This document shows positions 1-8,496 of a stretch of 64,000 nucleotides of DNA, one piece after another (positions within the stretch are counted from its first letter, which is position 1; every line of letters starts with the position of its first letter). A model generated the notes under the pieces. It was not told the origin of the DNA. It searched no databases and saw nothing but the letters and a program-made list of their open reading frames with translations. A program made the position numbers and the translations under genes. The DNA lies in the NCBI GenBank assembly GCA_947456305.1, contig CANGPN010000005.1:101570-165569 (forward strand). The letters run 5' to 3'. The DNA comes from Comamonadaceae bacterium. GTDB taxonomy: Bacteria > Pseudomonadota > Gammaproteobacteria > Burkholderiales > Burkholderiaceae_C.

Positions 1-512
1 AAGCCCGGTTCATAAATGGCGTATGACGGGTTGATGCCGTGTTGCTGTGCCAATTGCAAGCCGTAACGTATATGAGATTCGGGATTGCTGTAGACAAAGC
101 CTTCTTTGCCGCCGGTCATGTCTTCATACTGGCTGATGTTGGTGGAGCCCGGGTCAACCACCGACCACTCAATCAAACCTGCACGCACCAGTTTGTCTAC
201 TGCCCCATAGCGCTCTGCCGGGGTCAGCGGTTTGAGCGCGTCCACACTGCCGGCAAATGGCAGCGTGCCATAGCAAATGACGTCGGCTTTGGTGCGTATG
301 CGTTCAATGATGGGGGCGTAAATATCGTAGTCATCGCGTTGACGACCGCTCACCGGGTCATAGGCGTGAAAATGAATGATGGAGGCGCCTTCATCTGCAC
401 AAGCAAGAGCAGCTTCGACAATCTCGTCGGCTTGTACAGGAATATTCGGTTGACGCACGCGAGACCAGGGACCGTTGATCGCGACTTCCAGCCAAGTAGC
501 AGGTGTTGGCAT
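1..512 (-). CDS. Beta-keto acid cleavage enzyme (BKACE, DUF849), N-terminal part
   Basis: The reading frame starts at the ATG complementary to 510-512 and runs off the left edge, so only about 170 N-terminal residues are visible. They begin MPTPATWLEVAINGPW and continue with GASIIHFHAYDP around residues 42-53, the first strand and the HxH zinc ligand pair (His47, His49) of the DUF849 TIM barrel. Characterised members such as 3-keto-5-aminohexanoate cleavage enzyme (Kce) condense a beta-keto acid with acetyl-CoA to give acetoacetate and a new CoA ester, using zinc. The substrate cannot be read from this fragment. A weak GGA lies upstream of the start. The forward frame over 39-608 is a shadow of this gene. 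Confidence 0.85.
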   Translation of the reverse strand, partial: MPTPATWLEVAINGPWSRVRQPNIPVQADEIVEAALACADEGASIIHFHAYDPVSGRQRDDYDIYAPIIERIRTKADVICYGTLPFAGSVDALKPLTPAERYGAVDKLVRAGLIEWSVVDPGSTNISQYEDMTGGKEGFVYSNPESHIRYGLQLAQQHGINPSYAIYEPG

Positions 513-604
513 TTGATTTTCCGTGAATATGAGTTATTTCGCGGAAATCATAGTAGATTTGATTCGCGTTTAACACGCTTGGCATTGAACCCCAACCAAC
601 GCAG

Positions 605-958
605 TTAATGGGCTAGCTTCAAGCCGTTGATTTTCATCAGCAAATAAATATTTTGTAATTCAGCTTTTTCGCAATCAGGCGCGCCTATCCAACGCGCCAG
701 CGCAGACGCCGGGACTTGCAGATGTTTGCCGTCCAATTCAATTTCCACTCTGAAATAGCAGGGGTTGAATTCACGAAATGCGATGACCTTGGCCCTGCGG
801 CCCACAGGCCAAGGCTTTTTGATGACCACCACGTAATCCCCCGGGCGAGCCAGGCAATCTAAGTTGTCTTCATAGGCAAGCTGTATTTCATCATTGGATG
901 TTTTTTGGCTTGCACGCGCAAAGTCGTTGGCAAATTGAATGAATTGTTCAGCTCTCAT
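605..958 (-). CDS. Hypothetical protein, 117 residues
   Basis: I do not recognise a family. The product is a soluble, mixed charge protein with no signal peptide or membrane segment; its centre (CLARPGDYVVVIKKPWPVGRRAK) looks like a small beta-barrel with a PGDYVVV turn, followed by strands and a C-terminal helix. I chose the ATG at 958 (MRAEQFIQF); a GTG at 982 in the same frame would add eight residues, and neither has a strong ribosome binding site. It lies on the same strand as the genes on both sides and is about 90 bases upstream of the BKACE gene, but nothing links their functions. Confidence 0.6.
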   Translation of the reverse strand: MRAEQFIQFANDFARASQKTSNDEIQLAYEDNLDCLARPGDYVVVIKKPWPVGRRAKVIAFREFNPCYFRVEIELDGKHLQVPASALARWIGAPDCEKAELQNIYLLMKINGLKLAH

Positions 959-1027
959 ACCACTGGATTCGGCACGAATCACAGGTTACTTTAGTGCGCG
1001 GCGACGGATTCTCGCAAGTCAAGCGTC

Positions 1028-1258
1028 TCAATGTTTGGCTGAATTAGACAGGGAACTTGTGTTTTTCTTTTCAGTTTGATTGGAAAGCTGTTCAATTTTT
1101 TGATTCAGCAGCAAAACTTGTGCTTGTGTGACTATGGCTGCTGCGCTGTTTCGGTAGATACCGGTGACTGCGATGGTTAAAGCCAGCAAGGCAATGATGA
1201 ATCCGGATGCAGTCCACAAGGGCAGGTTATGCGGTTCTATGATGTTTTGGTTATTCAT
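1028..1258 (-). CDS. Small single-pass membrane protein, 76 residues
   Basis: Function unknown. Residues about 14-34 (LWTASGFIIALLALTIAVTG) form one clear transmembrane helix, followed by a short helical, Gln/Lys-rich tail that may be a coiled coil (residues 45-62) and a polar Ser/Lys-rich C-terminus. The ATG at 1258 is preceded by AAAGGAAATACC, a good ribosome binding site. It follows tadC on the same strand with a 37-base gap, so it may be co-transcribed with it. Confidence 0.6.
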   Translation of the reverse strand: MNNQNIIEPHNLPLWTASGFIIALLALTIAVTGIYRNSAAAIVTQAQVLLLNQKIEQLSNQTEKKNTSSLSNSAKH

Positions 1259-1295
1259 GGTATTTCCTTTAAAGGTACGTGGTTAAAAAAACAGG

Positions 1296-2246
1296 TCAGA
1301 CAGCTAGCAATCTGGGCGTCAGAATATGTAGGACATTGATCACTGCCGGTCCTAGCAAAACAGTAAACAGAGACGGAAACACACAAAAGATCAGTGGCAG
1401 CAAAATTTTCACCGGCAACTTGGCTGCGGCTTCTTCAGCTACCAAGCGACGTTTGGTGCGAAGTGTTTCTGAATGTGTTCGCAAGGAATCGGCCATACTG
1501 GTGCCAAACCGGTCGGCTTGAATCAGCATAGAAACCAAACTGTCAATGTCTTCAAGACCAATACGTAATGCCAGATTGCGCAATGAGTTGGCTCGTCCTG
1601 CACCAGCTCTGAGCTCTAAACCCAGCAACGAAAACTCTTGTGCCAGGGATTGGCTCTCGATTTGAATTTCACGGCCTACACGTTCCACCGCGGCATCCAG
1701 TCCTAAGCCGGCTTCAACGCAAACTCTTAACAAATCGAGAGCATCCGGAAATGCCAAAAATAACTCGCGTTGCCGGATGGCTATCAATCTGTCCAAAACA
1801 CCATTCGGTAAGAAGTAGCCAAACACGCTTGCGATGCTCGTAGCGACCATGACCAGCAACCAAGGCGTCTGAGTAGTGAATGTCAAACTAAGCACAAAAA
1901 CCAGCAAAGGCAGGGCTATTGCCAGAAATGCTTTGGCGACAAAATAGAAAACCACGACAGAGGAACCATTCAAGCCCGCGTTACTGAAACGAACACGCAA
2001 TGGCGATGTCAACCACCGGTCTGCATTCAAAGTAACGCCTATCAAAGGCTCTAACCAGCGCTTGACCGGTGTTGATAAAGGCGAGGTGATGGCCGAGATA
2101 ACAGGGGAGACCGGTGTAGTGGAAAAAAGCGCGGTCATTCGCTGTTCCAGGGCTGTGGGTATGACTTTGTCAAAAACCACAAAGGCAATGGTGACTACCA
2201 ATGAAAAAACAATTGCACAGAAAATAAAAAGTTGAAATGAGGACAT
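1296..2246 (-). CDS. tadC: TadC-like type II secretion system F family protein
   Basis: TadC is the inner-membrane platform protein that with TadB and the ATPase TadA drives assembly of Tad (Flp) pili. The 316-residue product has the expected order: an N-terminal membrane helix (residues 4-26), two helices around 90-135, the GspF/T2SSF domain with the typical stretch LRVCVEAGLGLDAAVERVG and RFGTSMADSLRTHSE, and a C-terminal membrane helix LLPLIFCVFPSLFTVLLGP. Length and topology fit TadC. Unusually, no other tad gene is beside it: upstream is a Crp-type regulator that overlaps its start by 77 bases, downstream are unknown small genes. It is therefore an orphan in this window, either a remnant or the partner of a tad locus elsewhere. 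Confidence 0.85.
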   Translation of the reverse strand: MSSFQLFIFCAIVFSLVVTIAFVVFDKVIPTALEQRMTALFSTTPVSPVISAITSPLSTPVKRWLEPLIGVTLNADRWLTSPLRVRFSNAGLNGSSVVVFYFVAKAFLAIALPLLVFVLSLTFTTQTPWLLVMVATSIASVFGYFLPNGVLDRLIAIRQRELFLAFPDALDLLRVCVEAGLGLDAAVERVGREIQIESQSLAQEFSLLGLELRAGAGRANSLRNLALRIGLEDIDSLVSMLIQADRFGTSMADSLRTHSETLRTKRRLVAEEAAAKLPVKILLPLIFCVFPSLFTVLLGPAVINVLHILTPRLLAV

Positions 2247-3087
2247 GGTTTAAATCTCTACCCTCACCATGTGCCACATCCACCAAATACCTACCCGCCA
2301 TGCTCATCATGTGTTCAAGCCGTGTCAATGCGTCTCTGGGTGTATTTACGCTCCGTGGATTTGCTTGCAAGCGTGCGTATTCCTGTTTCACCACCCCGTA
2401 GCATTCGCATGCAACGGCACGCAAACCTTGTCGATCAAGCAAGTGCAAATTACCTCGCTGGTATTCAATCAAATTTAGTTTTTGTAAATCACTTGCGGAT
2501 CGGCTGATGCCTTCTCTTCTAACGCCTAGCAAATGCGCTATTTGTTCGTGGGTTATATGCAAGTGATCGCCATCTATCCGGTCAAAGTTGAACAACAACC
2601 ATCTGCTGAGTTGTTGTTCAATGCCGTGATGTCTGTTGCAAACACCTACTTGAGACATTTGTGAGATTAGCGCCTGTGTAAATCGCAGCATTAGTTGCAT
2701 GACTACAAGTGATTCTGCGAATTGTTCTTTGATAAAACACGAATTCACTCGATATGCCGTACCCGCTTGTTGAACCACGCCTCTTGAAGGAGTTGCGTTG
2801 TTTCCCATGAATACAGAGATACCCACCACGCCTTCTCTGCCTGTCATTGCAATTTCTGTACTGTCTCCGTTTTCCAGGATATGAAGCAATGACACCACTG
2901 CAGTGACAGGAAAATAAATGCAGGAAAGCTCATCACCTGATTCATACAAGACCTGCTGTGCTGCAAGCTCTACAAACTGTAATTGGGGTTTCCAACTGCT
3001 TATGTTGCTCTCAATCAAAGCAGCCAGAAGTGTATTTTTGTACTTACTGCCAAATGGGTTCATTAAATTCCTGATGGCGCGAACCAT
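2170..3087 (-). CDS. Crp/Fnr family transcriptional regulator
   Basis: A cyclic-nucleotide-binding-like sensor domain (residues about 25-150, with LYESGDELSCIYFPVTAVVS and EGVVGISVFMGNNATPSRG) is followed by a winged helix (about 170-215) whose recognition segment reads HEQIAHLLGVRREGISRSA. This matches a common proteobacterial Crp/Fnr subgroup. Relatives usually end shortly after the VVKQEYARLQ helix; this one continues for about 60 residues and its last 25 codons overlap the start of tadC in another frame. The tail is Cys/Phe-rich and looks like untranslated-type sequence, so a lost stop codon is possible. ATGs at 3087 and 3063 are both possible starts. The AT-rich space upstream would hold its promoter. 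Confidence 0.85.
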   Translation of the reverse strand: MVRAIRNLMNPFGSKYKNTLLAALIESNISSWKPQLQFVELAAQQVLYESGDELSCIYFPVTAVVSLLHILENGDSTEIAMTGREGVVGISVFMGNNATPSRGVVQQAGTAYRVNSCFIKEQFAESLVVMQLMLRFTQALISQMSQVGVCNRHHGIEQQLSRWLLFNFDRIDGDHLHITHEQIAHLLGVRREGISRSASDLQKLNLIEYQRGNLHLLDRQGLRAVACECYGVVKQEYARLQANPRSVNTPRDALTRLEHMMSMAGRYLVDVAHGEGRDLNHVLISTFYFLCNCFFIGSHHCLCGF

Positions 3088-3534
3088 GTCTGACCATAAC
3101 AGTTTTAGAAATAAATAAGTTATTTAAATGAGCTTCATCATGTTGATAGGCGGACGCGGTGAATGTCTTGCTGACAATTGGCTGAATGCAAGGCTTGTTG
3201 GTAAATATTTTTTTGAAAGAAGTATTGCTACTTCAATTAGTAATGCTAAAAAATTAATTACATTGAACATGACATTCAGCAGTTATTTAATTGTTAAATA
3301 AGTATTATTTATTTAATTATTAAATTTAATAAATTCTATATGAATACTAATTAACTTATAAAAATCCTCAAAAAAGTATCTAGTCAATATTTAAAAGTTT
3401 TTGATCAGTAACCAATCTCCGATAAAAGGGTTTTTTTATTTGAAATTGAGTAATATCCGGTTTGTCAAAGTTCGCACTCAACAAAGAAAGCTTTGAATTT
3501 TTATCTTCAACGTCTGGCGAATACAAAAAAAAAT
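3088..3534. promoter_or_regulatory. AT-rich divergent intergenic region
   Basis: About 450 bases separate the minus-strand Crp-type gene from the plus-strand exported-protein operon. I find no gene in it. Positions 3260-3360 are almost purely A and T with several short self-complementary runs, typical of a regulatory or bent-DNA region. Close to the operon, 3444-3456 reads AATTGAGTAATAT, ending in a good -10-like hexamer (TAATAT); the same 13 bases occur at 59935-59947, upstream of the third caspase gene. Whether the TTG at 3493 or the ATG at 3535 starts the first gene is unresolved. Confidence 0.4.
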
Positions 3535-4374
3535 ATGGATCAAGAAATATTGCAGTTTATAAACTTTAAAAGTTTTAAAAACATATGTACATATGGCTTA
3601 CTGGTCATCGGATGCATTGCAAATGCTGAAATGACAACCGGTGTCGGGGAATATCTATACGGACCTGAAACATCCAAAGCCGAAGCCTGCAGACTGGCGT
3701 TGGACAAAGCCAAGTCAATGGCCTTATCTTCGGTCATGGGTGAGTCGGTTTCTAATGAACAGCAACTTTATTGCAAGGAAACCTCAGGCAAGAAAGCAGA
3801 TGTAGATTGTGATTACAACAATGTGACTTGGTCATTGATTGAAGGGGATCTCAAACCGCCCAAAAGAGTAGATCAAAAAATTGAAGAACGTGCCGGTGCG
3901 ACTGCTTGCACGGTTTCTATTGATGTTGATGTGATTGTTCCTGTCAGAAAACCGGACCCGAATTTTGAAGTTAAATTAAAAATCAATCAAACGGTTTTCA
4001 GAGTGGGAGACGATTTCACTCTTGAATTCGAAAGTACCTTACCGGCGTACTATGCTATTTTTAATTGGTTGCCCAATGAGAACAACCAGATCAACCGAGT
4101 ACTACTAACTGGTGCTGCAGACATTTCAGATTCTGATGCTTTGAAAAAAAATGCCAGCGGCAGGTTTCAGTTTAAACAGGCTTTCACTGCAACATGGTCA
4201 AAGGCATACAAAGGCGACAAAAAATTTTATGACGAATGGGTATTAGTGATTGTTACCAAAAAGCCCTATAAATGGCTTTCAAGTTATGACTTTGAAACTT
4301 TTAAAGAGAAATTGCGTGAAATTCCAAACGATGAACGCAGGATTAAGAGAATGGGTTACCAGTTGTCCAAATGA
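3535..4374 (+). CDS. Exported FlgT-like / DUF4384 domain protein
   Basis: First gene of the exported-protein operon. After an N-terminal export signal (GLLVIGCIANA; VIGC would also fit a lipobox) the protein has a segment around residues 35-130 in which an Ala/Lys-rich helix (SKAEACRLALDKAKSMAL) and Cys-containing strands resemble the N-terminal domain of FlgT and LPP20-type proteins. The C-terminal half (about 145-265) resembles DUF4384, with VFRVGDDFTLEFES and a strand ending YAIFNWLPNENNQINRVLL. DUF4384 domains often accompany caspases and envelope lipoproteins. I use the ATG at 3535; a TTG at 3493 could add 14 residues. The stop overlaps the next start as ATGA, so the two are translationally coupled. 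Function is unknown. Confidence 0.7.
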   Translation: MDQEILQFINFKSFKNICTYGLLVIGCIANAEMTTGVGEYLYGPETSKAEACRLALDKAKSMALSSVMGESVSNEQQLYCKETSGKKADVDCDYNNVTWSLIEGDLKPPKRVDQKIEERAGATACTVSIDVDVIVPVRKPDPNFEVKLKINQTVFRVGDDFTLEFESTLPAYYAIFNWLPNENNQINRVLLTGAADISDSDALKKNASGRFQFKQAFTATWSKAYKGDKKFYDEWVLVIVTKKPYKWLSSYDFETFKEKLREIPNDERRIKRMGYQLSK

Positions 4375-5783
4375 ACAAGCCCAAGATATTTTCACAAATG
4401 GCCTATTTGATTGTTATTGGGCTAGTCATTGCTTTGTCCGGATGCGCTACCCGCTATGTGGTCAGGGATGTAGACAAGGTGTCCGCAACAGACACCATCG
4501 GAGATGTGGTAATTTACCAGAGTGCAGAAGAATTCAAAACCCGACCGCCTGTCTGCCTTGGTGTCATGCCATTGACAGCAGCAAAAAAAGAATTTGAACC
4601 TACGATTGACTTGCGCAAAGCATTGCACGCTTATTTAGCGCCGACGGGCATATTGCTGTTACCGCTTCAACGAATTGATCAAAATATCAAACCAATAGTC
4701 CCCGAAGCAGTCAATCTCAAAAATGTAAGTGCCGCCACAGCTTGCGACACGCTGATGAGCGGTGAAATGATTGATAGGCAGACCAGATTTTGGGGTGTGT
4801 ATTCCGAAGTCAAAATGGCTGCCGATGTGCGTATAACAAGAGTCAGCACCGGCGCAGTAATTTGGCGGGCTAAACATACGGCGGTCATACGCGACGGCGG
4901 ACTGCCACTCAATCCCATTAGCATTATCGGCGGAAGTATTTCAGCAGGCATCAACATCAGAGATGAGCAAATAACCCGCACAACCAACGACTTGGCAAGA
5001 AGGTTAATCATTGCTATCCCGCATCTTAAATACACAGACAAGGACAGTGATTTGATTGCAAAACCTGTGCTTGCACCGACAGAGAGTGATAAATCAAAAT
5101 CTGTACATTCCTATATCAGCAGCATTGAAAATCACCAGCTCTCTGAATTGATTCAAGAATTAACAACTGCATTGCGTGATGAAAGATGGTCAGACCCTAA
5201 AGACCGTCTCGTTTTGGCAGATTACCTGCTGAAAAAGGATTCGCAAAACACGGCGGCCATGTTTGCCAATGCGACAGCCAGACTTGAAATCAGTCAGCCT
5301 GAAGAATCCCTGGTAATGATTAACCGGCTGATTCTTTTAGATAACAAAGATCCTGATATTCAATTTCTCAAGGGCAGAGTTTTGTTGCAAATGAATCAAC
5401 CTTCACAAGCTGTTGAGCCTATTCTTAAAGCCGCCGGATCAGACAAGCCGCGAGCTCTTTATTTCACTGCTTTAGGTCTGGCATATAACCAATTAGGTAA
5501 TTATGAATATGCGCTCGCATCTCTGACCCGTTCACTTTATATTGAATCCGATAATCCATATGCATTAATTCAGCAGGCTATTGCTTATGTTGGCGTAGGT
5601 GATGAAGCAGAAGCGGCAGTTACGCTTAAAAAGTCTATGGTACTGAGTATCATTGCCAGAGATCACAGAAATGCAAGTCGGGCATTAAGCATTTTTAAAT
5701 CAATGAATTTGACGGAGCAAATTTCACCTGAAGAATTGAATGCGCTTGAAATCAAAATCGCCAGTCTTTTGACCACCCTGTAA
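4371..5783 (+). CDS. CsgG/DUF799-like lipoprotein with TPR repeats
   Basis: A clear lipoprotein: membrane stretch then ALSGC with the lipidated Cys at residue 25. Residues about 50-215 have the pattern of DUF799/GNA1162 and CsgG-like outer-membrane lipoproteins (PPVCLGVMPLTAAKKEFEP, then strands, then the Gly-rich SIIGGSISAGINIRD). From about residue 245 onward there are helical tetratricopeptide repeats (for example RALYFTALGLAYNQLGNYEY, a typical TPR core). This combination suggests a periplasm-facing outer-membrane scaffold that recruits partners through the TPRs. It sits between a FlgT-like and an LPP20-like gene, as in envelope assembly modules; the role is inferred only. Confidence 0.7.
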   Translation: MNKPKIFSQMAYLIVIGLVIALSGCATRYVVRDVDKVSATDTIGDVVIYQSAEEFKTRPPVCLGVMPLTAAKKEFEPTIDLRKALHAYLAPTGILLLPLQRIDQNIKPIVPEAVNLKNVSAATACDTLMSGEMIDRQTRFWGVYSEVKMAADVRITRVSTGAVIWRAKHTAVIRDGGLPLNPISIIGGSISAGINIRDEQITRTTNDLARRLIIAIPHLKYTDKDSDLIAKPVLAPTESDKSKSVHSYISSIENHQLSELIQELTTALRDERWSDPKDRLVLADYLLKKDSQNTAAMFANATARLEISQPEESLVMINRLILLDNKDPDIQFLKGRVLLQMNQPSQAVEPILKAAGSDKPRALYFTALGLAYNQLGNYEYALASLTRSLYIESDNPYALIQQAIAYVGVGDEAEAAVTLKKSMVLSIIARDHRNASRALSIFKSMNLTEQISPEELNALEIKIASLLTTL

Positions 5784-5798
5784 CCCAAGGATATTGAA

Positions 5799-6419
5799 AT
5801 GAAATTAAACAAATTAAACGTACTCGCGGCGTCTGTCGCAATCGTTCTTGCCGGTTGTGCAGCTCCCCCCCCTAAACCCGGAACGCCTGAATTTGTTCAA
5901 AAGAAAGAGGATGAGCAGCAAAAGGCAGCTGTCAAAGCAGTTGAGCAAACGGTTTCAAAAGCCCCAGAGTGGTATACAAAACCTCCGGTTGAACCCAGCT
6001 CCATTTACCAAACAGCTACCGAGAGTTCGCCGGATATGCAAAGATCTATGGACAAAGCGGTAATGACTGCAAAAAGTCAGCTTGCCAGCAAATTGGGCGA
6101 CAGGGTGTCTCAAAAAATCAAGGAGTTTGCTTCTGAATCCGGCTCTATCAATGATGAACAGGTCACTAGATCGATTGAAACAGCCCGTATCAGTGTCACC
6201 ACTGATCAAAATGTGGCAGGGTACATATTAGAAAAATCCGAAGTGGTTGCTGAAGGTAATCGCTACCGTTCGTATGTTTTGCTGCGCTACCCCATAGGCG
6301 AAAACAACAAAGTTATTTCTGCACAGGTCAAGAAAAATGCAGTGCTTGATGGCAAAGTGAAAGCTTCTAAAGCCTGGGAAGATTTAGAAAACGAAATTGA
6401 AAAAGCCAAGAAGAAATAA
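5799..6419 (+). CDS. LPP20-like lipoprotein
   Basis: A 206-residue lipoprotein with the lipobox LAGC (Cys20) followed by a Pro-rich spacer. The body (residues about 55-170) matches the LPP20 family: PEWYTKPP, then an Ala/Lys helix that counts DKAVMTAKSQLASKLGD, then strands ending YRSYVLLRYPIGENN. Relatives include FlgP, which forms an outer-membrane ring around flagella. The C-terminus is a Lys/Glu helix. AAGG seven bases before the ATG is a fair ribosome binding site. With its two upstream neighbours it forms a FlgT-like/CsgG-like/LPP20 trio, probably one outer-membrane complex; no flagellar gene is nearby. Confidence 0.8.
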   Translation: MKLNKLNVLAASVAIVLAGCAAPPPKPGTPEFVQKKEDEQQKAAVKAVEQTVSKAPEWYTKPPVEPSSIYQTATESSPDMQRSMDKAVMTAKSQLASKLGDRVSQKIKEFASESGSINDEQVTRSIETARISVTTDQNVAGYILEKSEVVAEGNRYRSYVLLRYPIGENNKVISAQVKKNAVLDGKVKASKAWEDLENEIEKAKKK

Positions 6420-6433
6420 ACCGGAGGCACAGA

Positions 6434-6883
6434 ATGAGATTCAATTCGCTTTGCATTCTGGCCTTGTTGATGGGCCTTATGCATGATCTAGGTGCAGTTG
6501 AATTGGTGACACCGGACGAAGCACGCTCTTCACAGCAGGCGGCTATGCTGGAGGCCGAATTAACGGCACCTGACCCGCTTGCTCCTTTTATTCAATTGGT
6601 TGATCCGGATGGCTTGGATAAACCTTTGAAGAATCCTTTCAAAATGGAGGTGCTGTTCAAACCTCAGCAAGGCGCGATGCTGGACTTTTCCAGTTTTAAA
6701 GCTTTTTATGGAACTTTCAAAATTGATATCACGGAAAGATTGCTCAAAGAGGCAGTCAAAACTTCTTCGGGTATCAGATTGGCTAATGTCGACGTACCTT
6801 CGGGTCGGCATAAATTACTGATCAGTATCAAGGACACCTTGGGTCACACGGCTGCCAAAGAAATTGCATTCAGAGTCGAATGA
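6434..6883 (+). CDS. Exported hypothetical protein with Ig-like fold, 149 residues
   Basis: Not assignable to a named family by eye. A signal peptide ends near residue 21 (MHDLGA/VELV). The mature part has the alternating pattern of a beta-sandwich (about residues 55-148: IQLVDPDG, FKMEVLFKP, then SGRHKLLISIKDTLGHTA), the kind of Ig-like or cadherin-like domain that ends with a D.x.GN/T turn. GGAGG precedes the ATG and the stop overlaps the next gene as ATGA, so it is translated together with the TPR-protease and is probably its partner. Confidence 0.65.
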   Translation: MRFNSLCILALLMGLMHDLGAVELVTPDEARSSQQAAMLEAELTAPDPLAPFIQLVDPDGLDKPLKNPFKMEVLFKPQQGAMLDFSSFKAFYGTFKIDITERLLKEAVKTSSGIRLANVDVPSGRHKLLISIKDTLGHTAAKEIAFRVE

Positions 6884-8466
6884 AAATGATAGGGCGCTGG
6901 CTGGCATTTTCTTTTTTGGCATTAACTGTATTTGCTCAATCAGCAAACGCTGTTGAGGAGACTCAAGCAAATACTTTGAGGCAGGCCCGAGTCATGGCGG
7001 AGGCGGGCCGTTATAAAGACGCTGTTGCTCTTTTAAAAACATTTGAACCGCAAGACAGGGGTGAAGAACTGATCACCTTTTTGATAGCCGGCAAGATTTA
7101 CCTTGCCTTGGATCGATCGGAAAGCGCACTCGAATACTATGAAAAAGCATTTGAGCAAGATATTGAGAACTTCGAAGCGGTGATAGGTGCGGCAACTGCA
7201 AATACGAAATTAGGCAATTTCAAGCAGGCAAGGCAGTACCTTGGAATTGCAACTGATATGGCGAATGATTCACCTCAGCCTGTATTAATCAAAGCTTTGA
7301 TTTCATTGCGAACAGGTAAGAGCAAAGAAGCCGCTGCATTAATGCAAAGCATTGTCCAATCACAGCCTGATTCCCCTGAGACTGCTGTCACCCATGCCAA
7401 ATTTCTTAGCCAAGCCGGTGATAACTTTGCAGCTTTGCGGGTGCTTCATGCTTATGTTGAGAAAAATCCCACAGCTGCAGAATCCAAAGATTATTTAGGT
7501 GAATTGGAATTTCTTTTCGGTAATAAAGCCTATGGACTGCAACAAAAACAAATGGCTTTTCAACTTTACGACAGACAAGGAAATACGTTCAAACGTGATG
7601 TGGTTGCTGCATGGCTGGATGTGAATGGTCGGGGTATAGAGCCCCCGCCAATTTCGGCAGTTCCTAAAGACTCTCTTCCACGCCAAGCCACACCGGTCGA
7701 ACCTGCGATTGAAAAAGCACCGATCCAAACCACAGAAAAAAAGGTGAAGCAGTCCAAGATAAATACCTTACCTTCGGCCAATGACAAGGAGTTTGCGCCG
7801 CCTTTGCTGCGCTTTCCCTTCCCTGATGGGGTAACCATCACCGGTGGCAGCGGATTTATTGTGGACAACGGCAGAAAAATCGTCACCAACCGGCACGTGA
7901 TTGACGGCGGCAAGGAATTTGCCATAAGAACCGGTTTAGGTGAAGTTATTAAGGCCAAAGTGATTTACGCTTCAAAGTCAGATGATTTGGCTGTACTGGA
8001 GTTGGATAAAGCATTGCCGTCTGAGCGATCCATACCGGCCAACGCTTATTCAAAGCCAAGGGTAGGCCGCAATGTGGTGGTCATGGGTTATCCGCTCTGG
8101 TACATATTAGGCCAAGGTTCGCCGTCTTTGACAAACGGCATGGTGTCCAAGCGTACCGGCATGGGAGACGATCAAGGCACTTTTCAATTAACTGCCAAAG
8201 TCAATAAAGGCAACTCAGGCGGTCCGGTATTCGACATGGCTGGCAACGTGGTAGGTATCACCGTCGGCAAACTCGATATCAAAAAAATCCAAGATGAGGA
8301 AGGTTTTATCCCTGAAGATGTGAATTTTGCCATTCATGTAGACAGACTGCCTTCATTGATAAATGCTGCATTTGATTCAAAAGAACCCAATTCGATTGAA
8401 TTGACCACAGAAGAGTTGTATCAGGTCATGTTGGGTAAAGTTGTGATGGTGGCCACCTACAAATGA
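6880..8466 (+). CDS. Exported TPR-containing trypsin-like serine protease
   Basis: Signal peptide (cleavage after QSANA), then helical TPR repeats (residues about 28-230), a Pro-rich linker (about 245-300) and a chymotrypsin-fold S1C/HtrA-type protease domain (about 305-500). The catalytic triad is intact: His339 in TNRHVI, Asp369 in SDDLAVLEL, Ser446 in GNSGGPV. No PDZ domain follows, which distinguishes it from DegP/DegQ. It should act in the periplasm; the TPRs presumably recruit substrates or partners. It is coupled by ATGA to the preceding gene and lies directly before two caspase genes, so an export-side proteolytic cascade is possible (inference). Confidence 0.85.
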   Translation: MKMIGRWLAFSFLALTVFAQSANAVEETQANTLRQARVMAEAGRYKDAVALLKTFEPQDRGEELITFLIAGKIYLALDRSESALEYYEKAFEQDIENFEAVIGAATANTKLGNFKQARQYLGIATDMANDSPQPVLIKALISLRTGKSKEAAALMQSIVQSQPDSPETAVTHAKFLSQAGDNFAALRVLHAYVEKNPTAAESKDYLGELEFLFGNKAYGLQQKQMAFQLYDRQGNTFKRDVVAAWLDVNGRGIEPPPISAVPKDSLPRQATPVEPAIEKAPIQTTEKKVKQSKINTLPSANDKEFAPPLLRFPFPDGVTITGGSGFIVDNGRKIVTNRHVIDGGKEFAIRTGLGEVIKAKVIYASKSDDLAVLELDKALPSERSIPANAYSKPRVGRNVVVMGYPLWYILGQGSPSLTNGMVSKRTGMGDDQGTFQLTAKVNKGNSGGPVFDMAGNVVGITVGKLDIKKIQDEEGFIPEDVNFAIHVDRLPSLINAAFDSKEPNSIELTTEELYQVMLGKVVMVATYK

Positions 8467-8496
8467 TTAATGACCGTGTTCAGGAGTTATAACAAC

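Noticed and set aside
39..608. Plus-strand frame of 189 residues at the left edge
   Set aside because: It is the antisense of the DUF849 gene, which shows clear family motifs on the minus strand; the plus-strand translation has no recognisable pattern.
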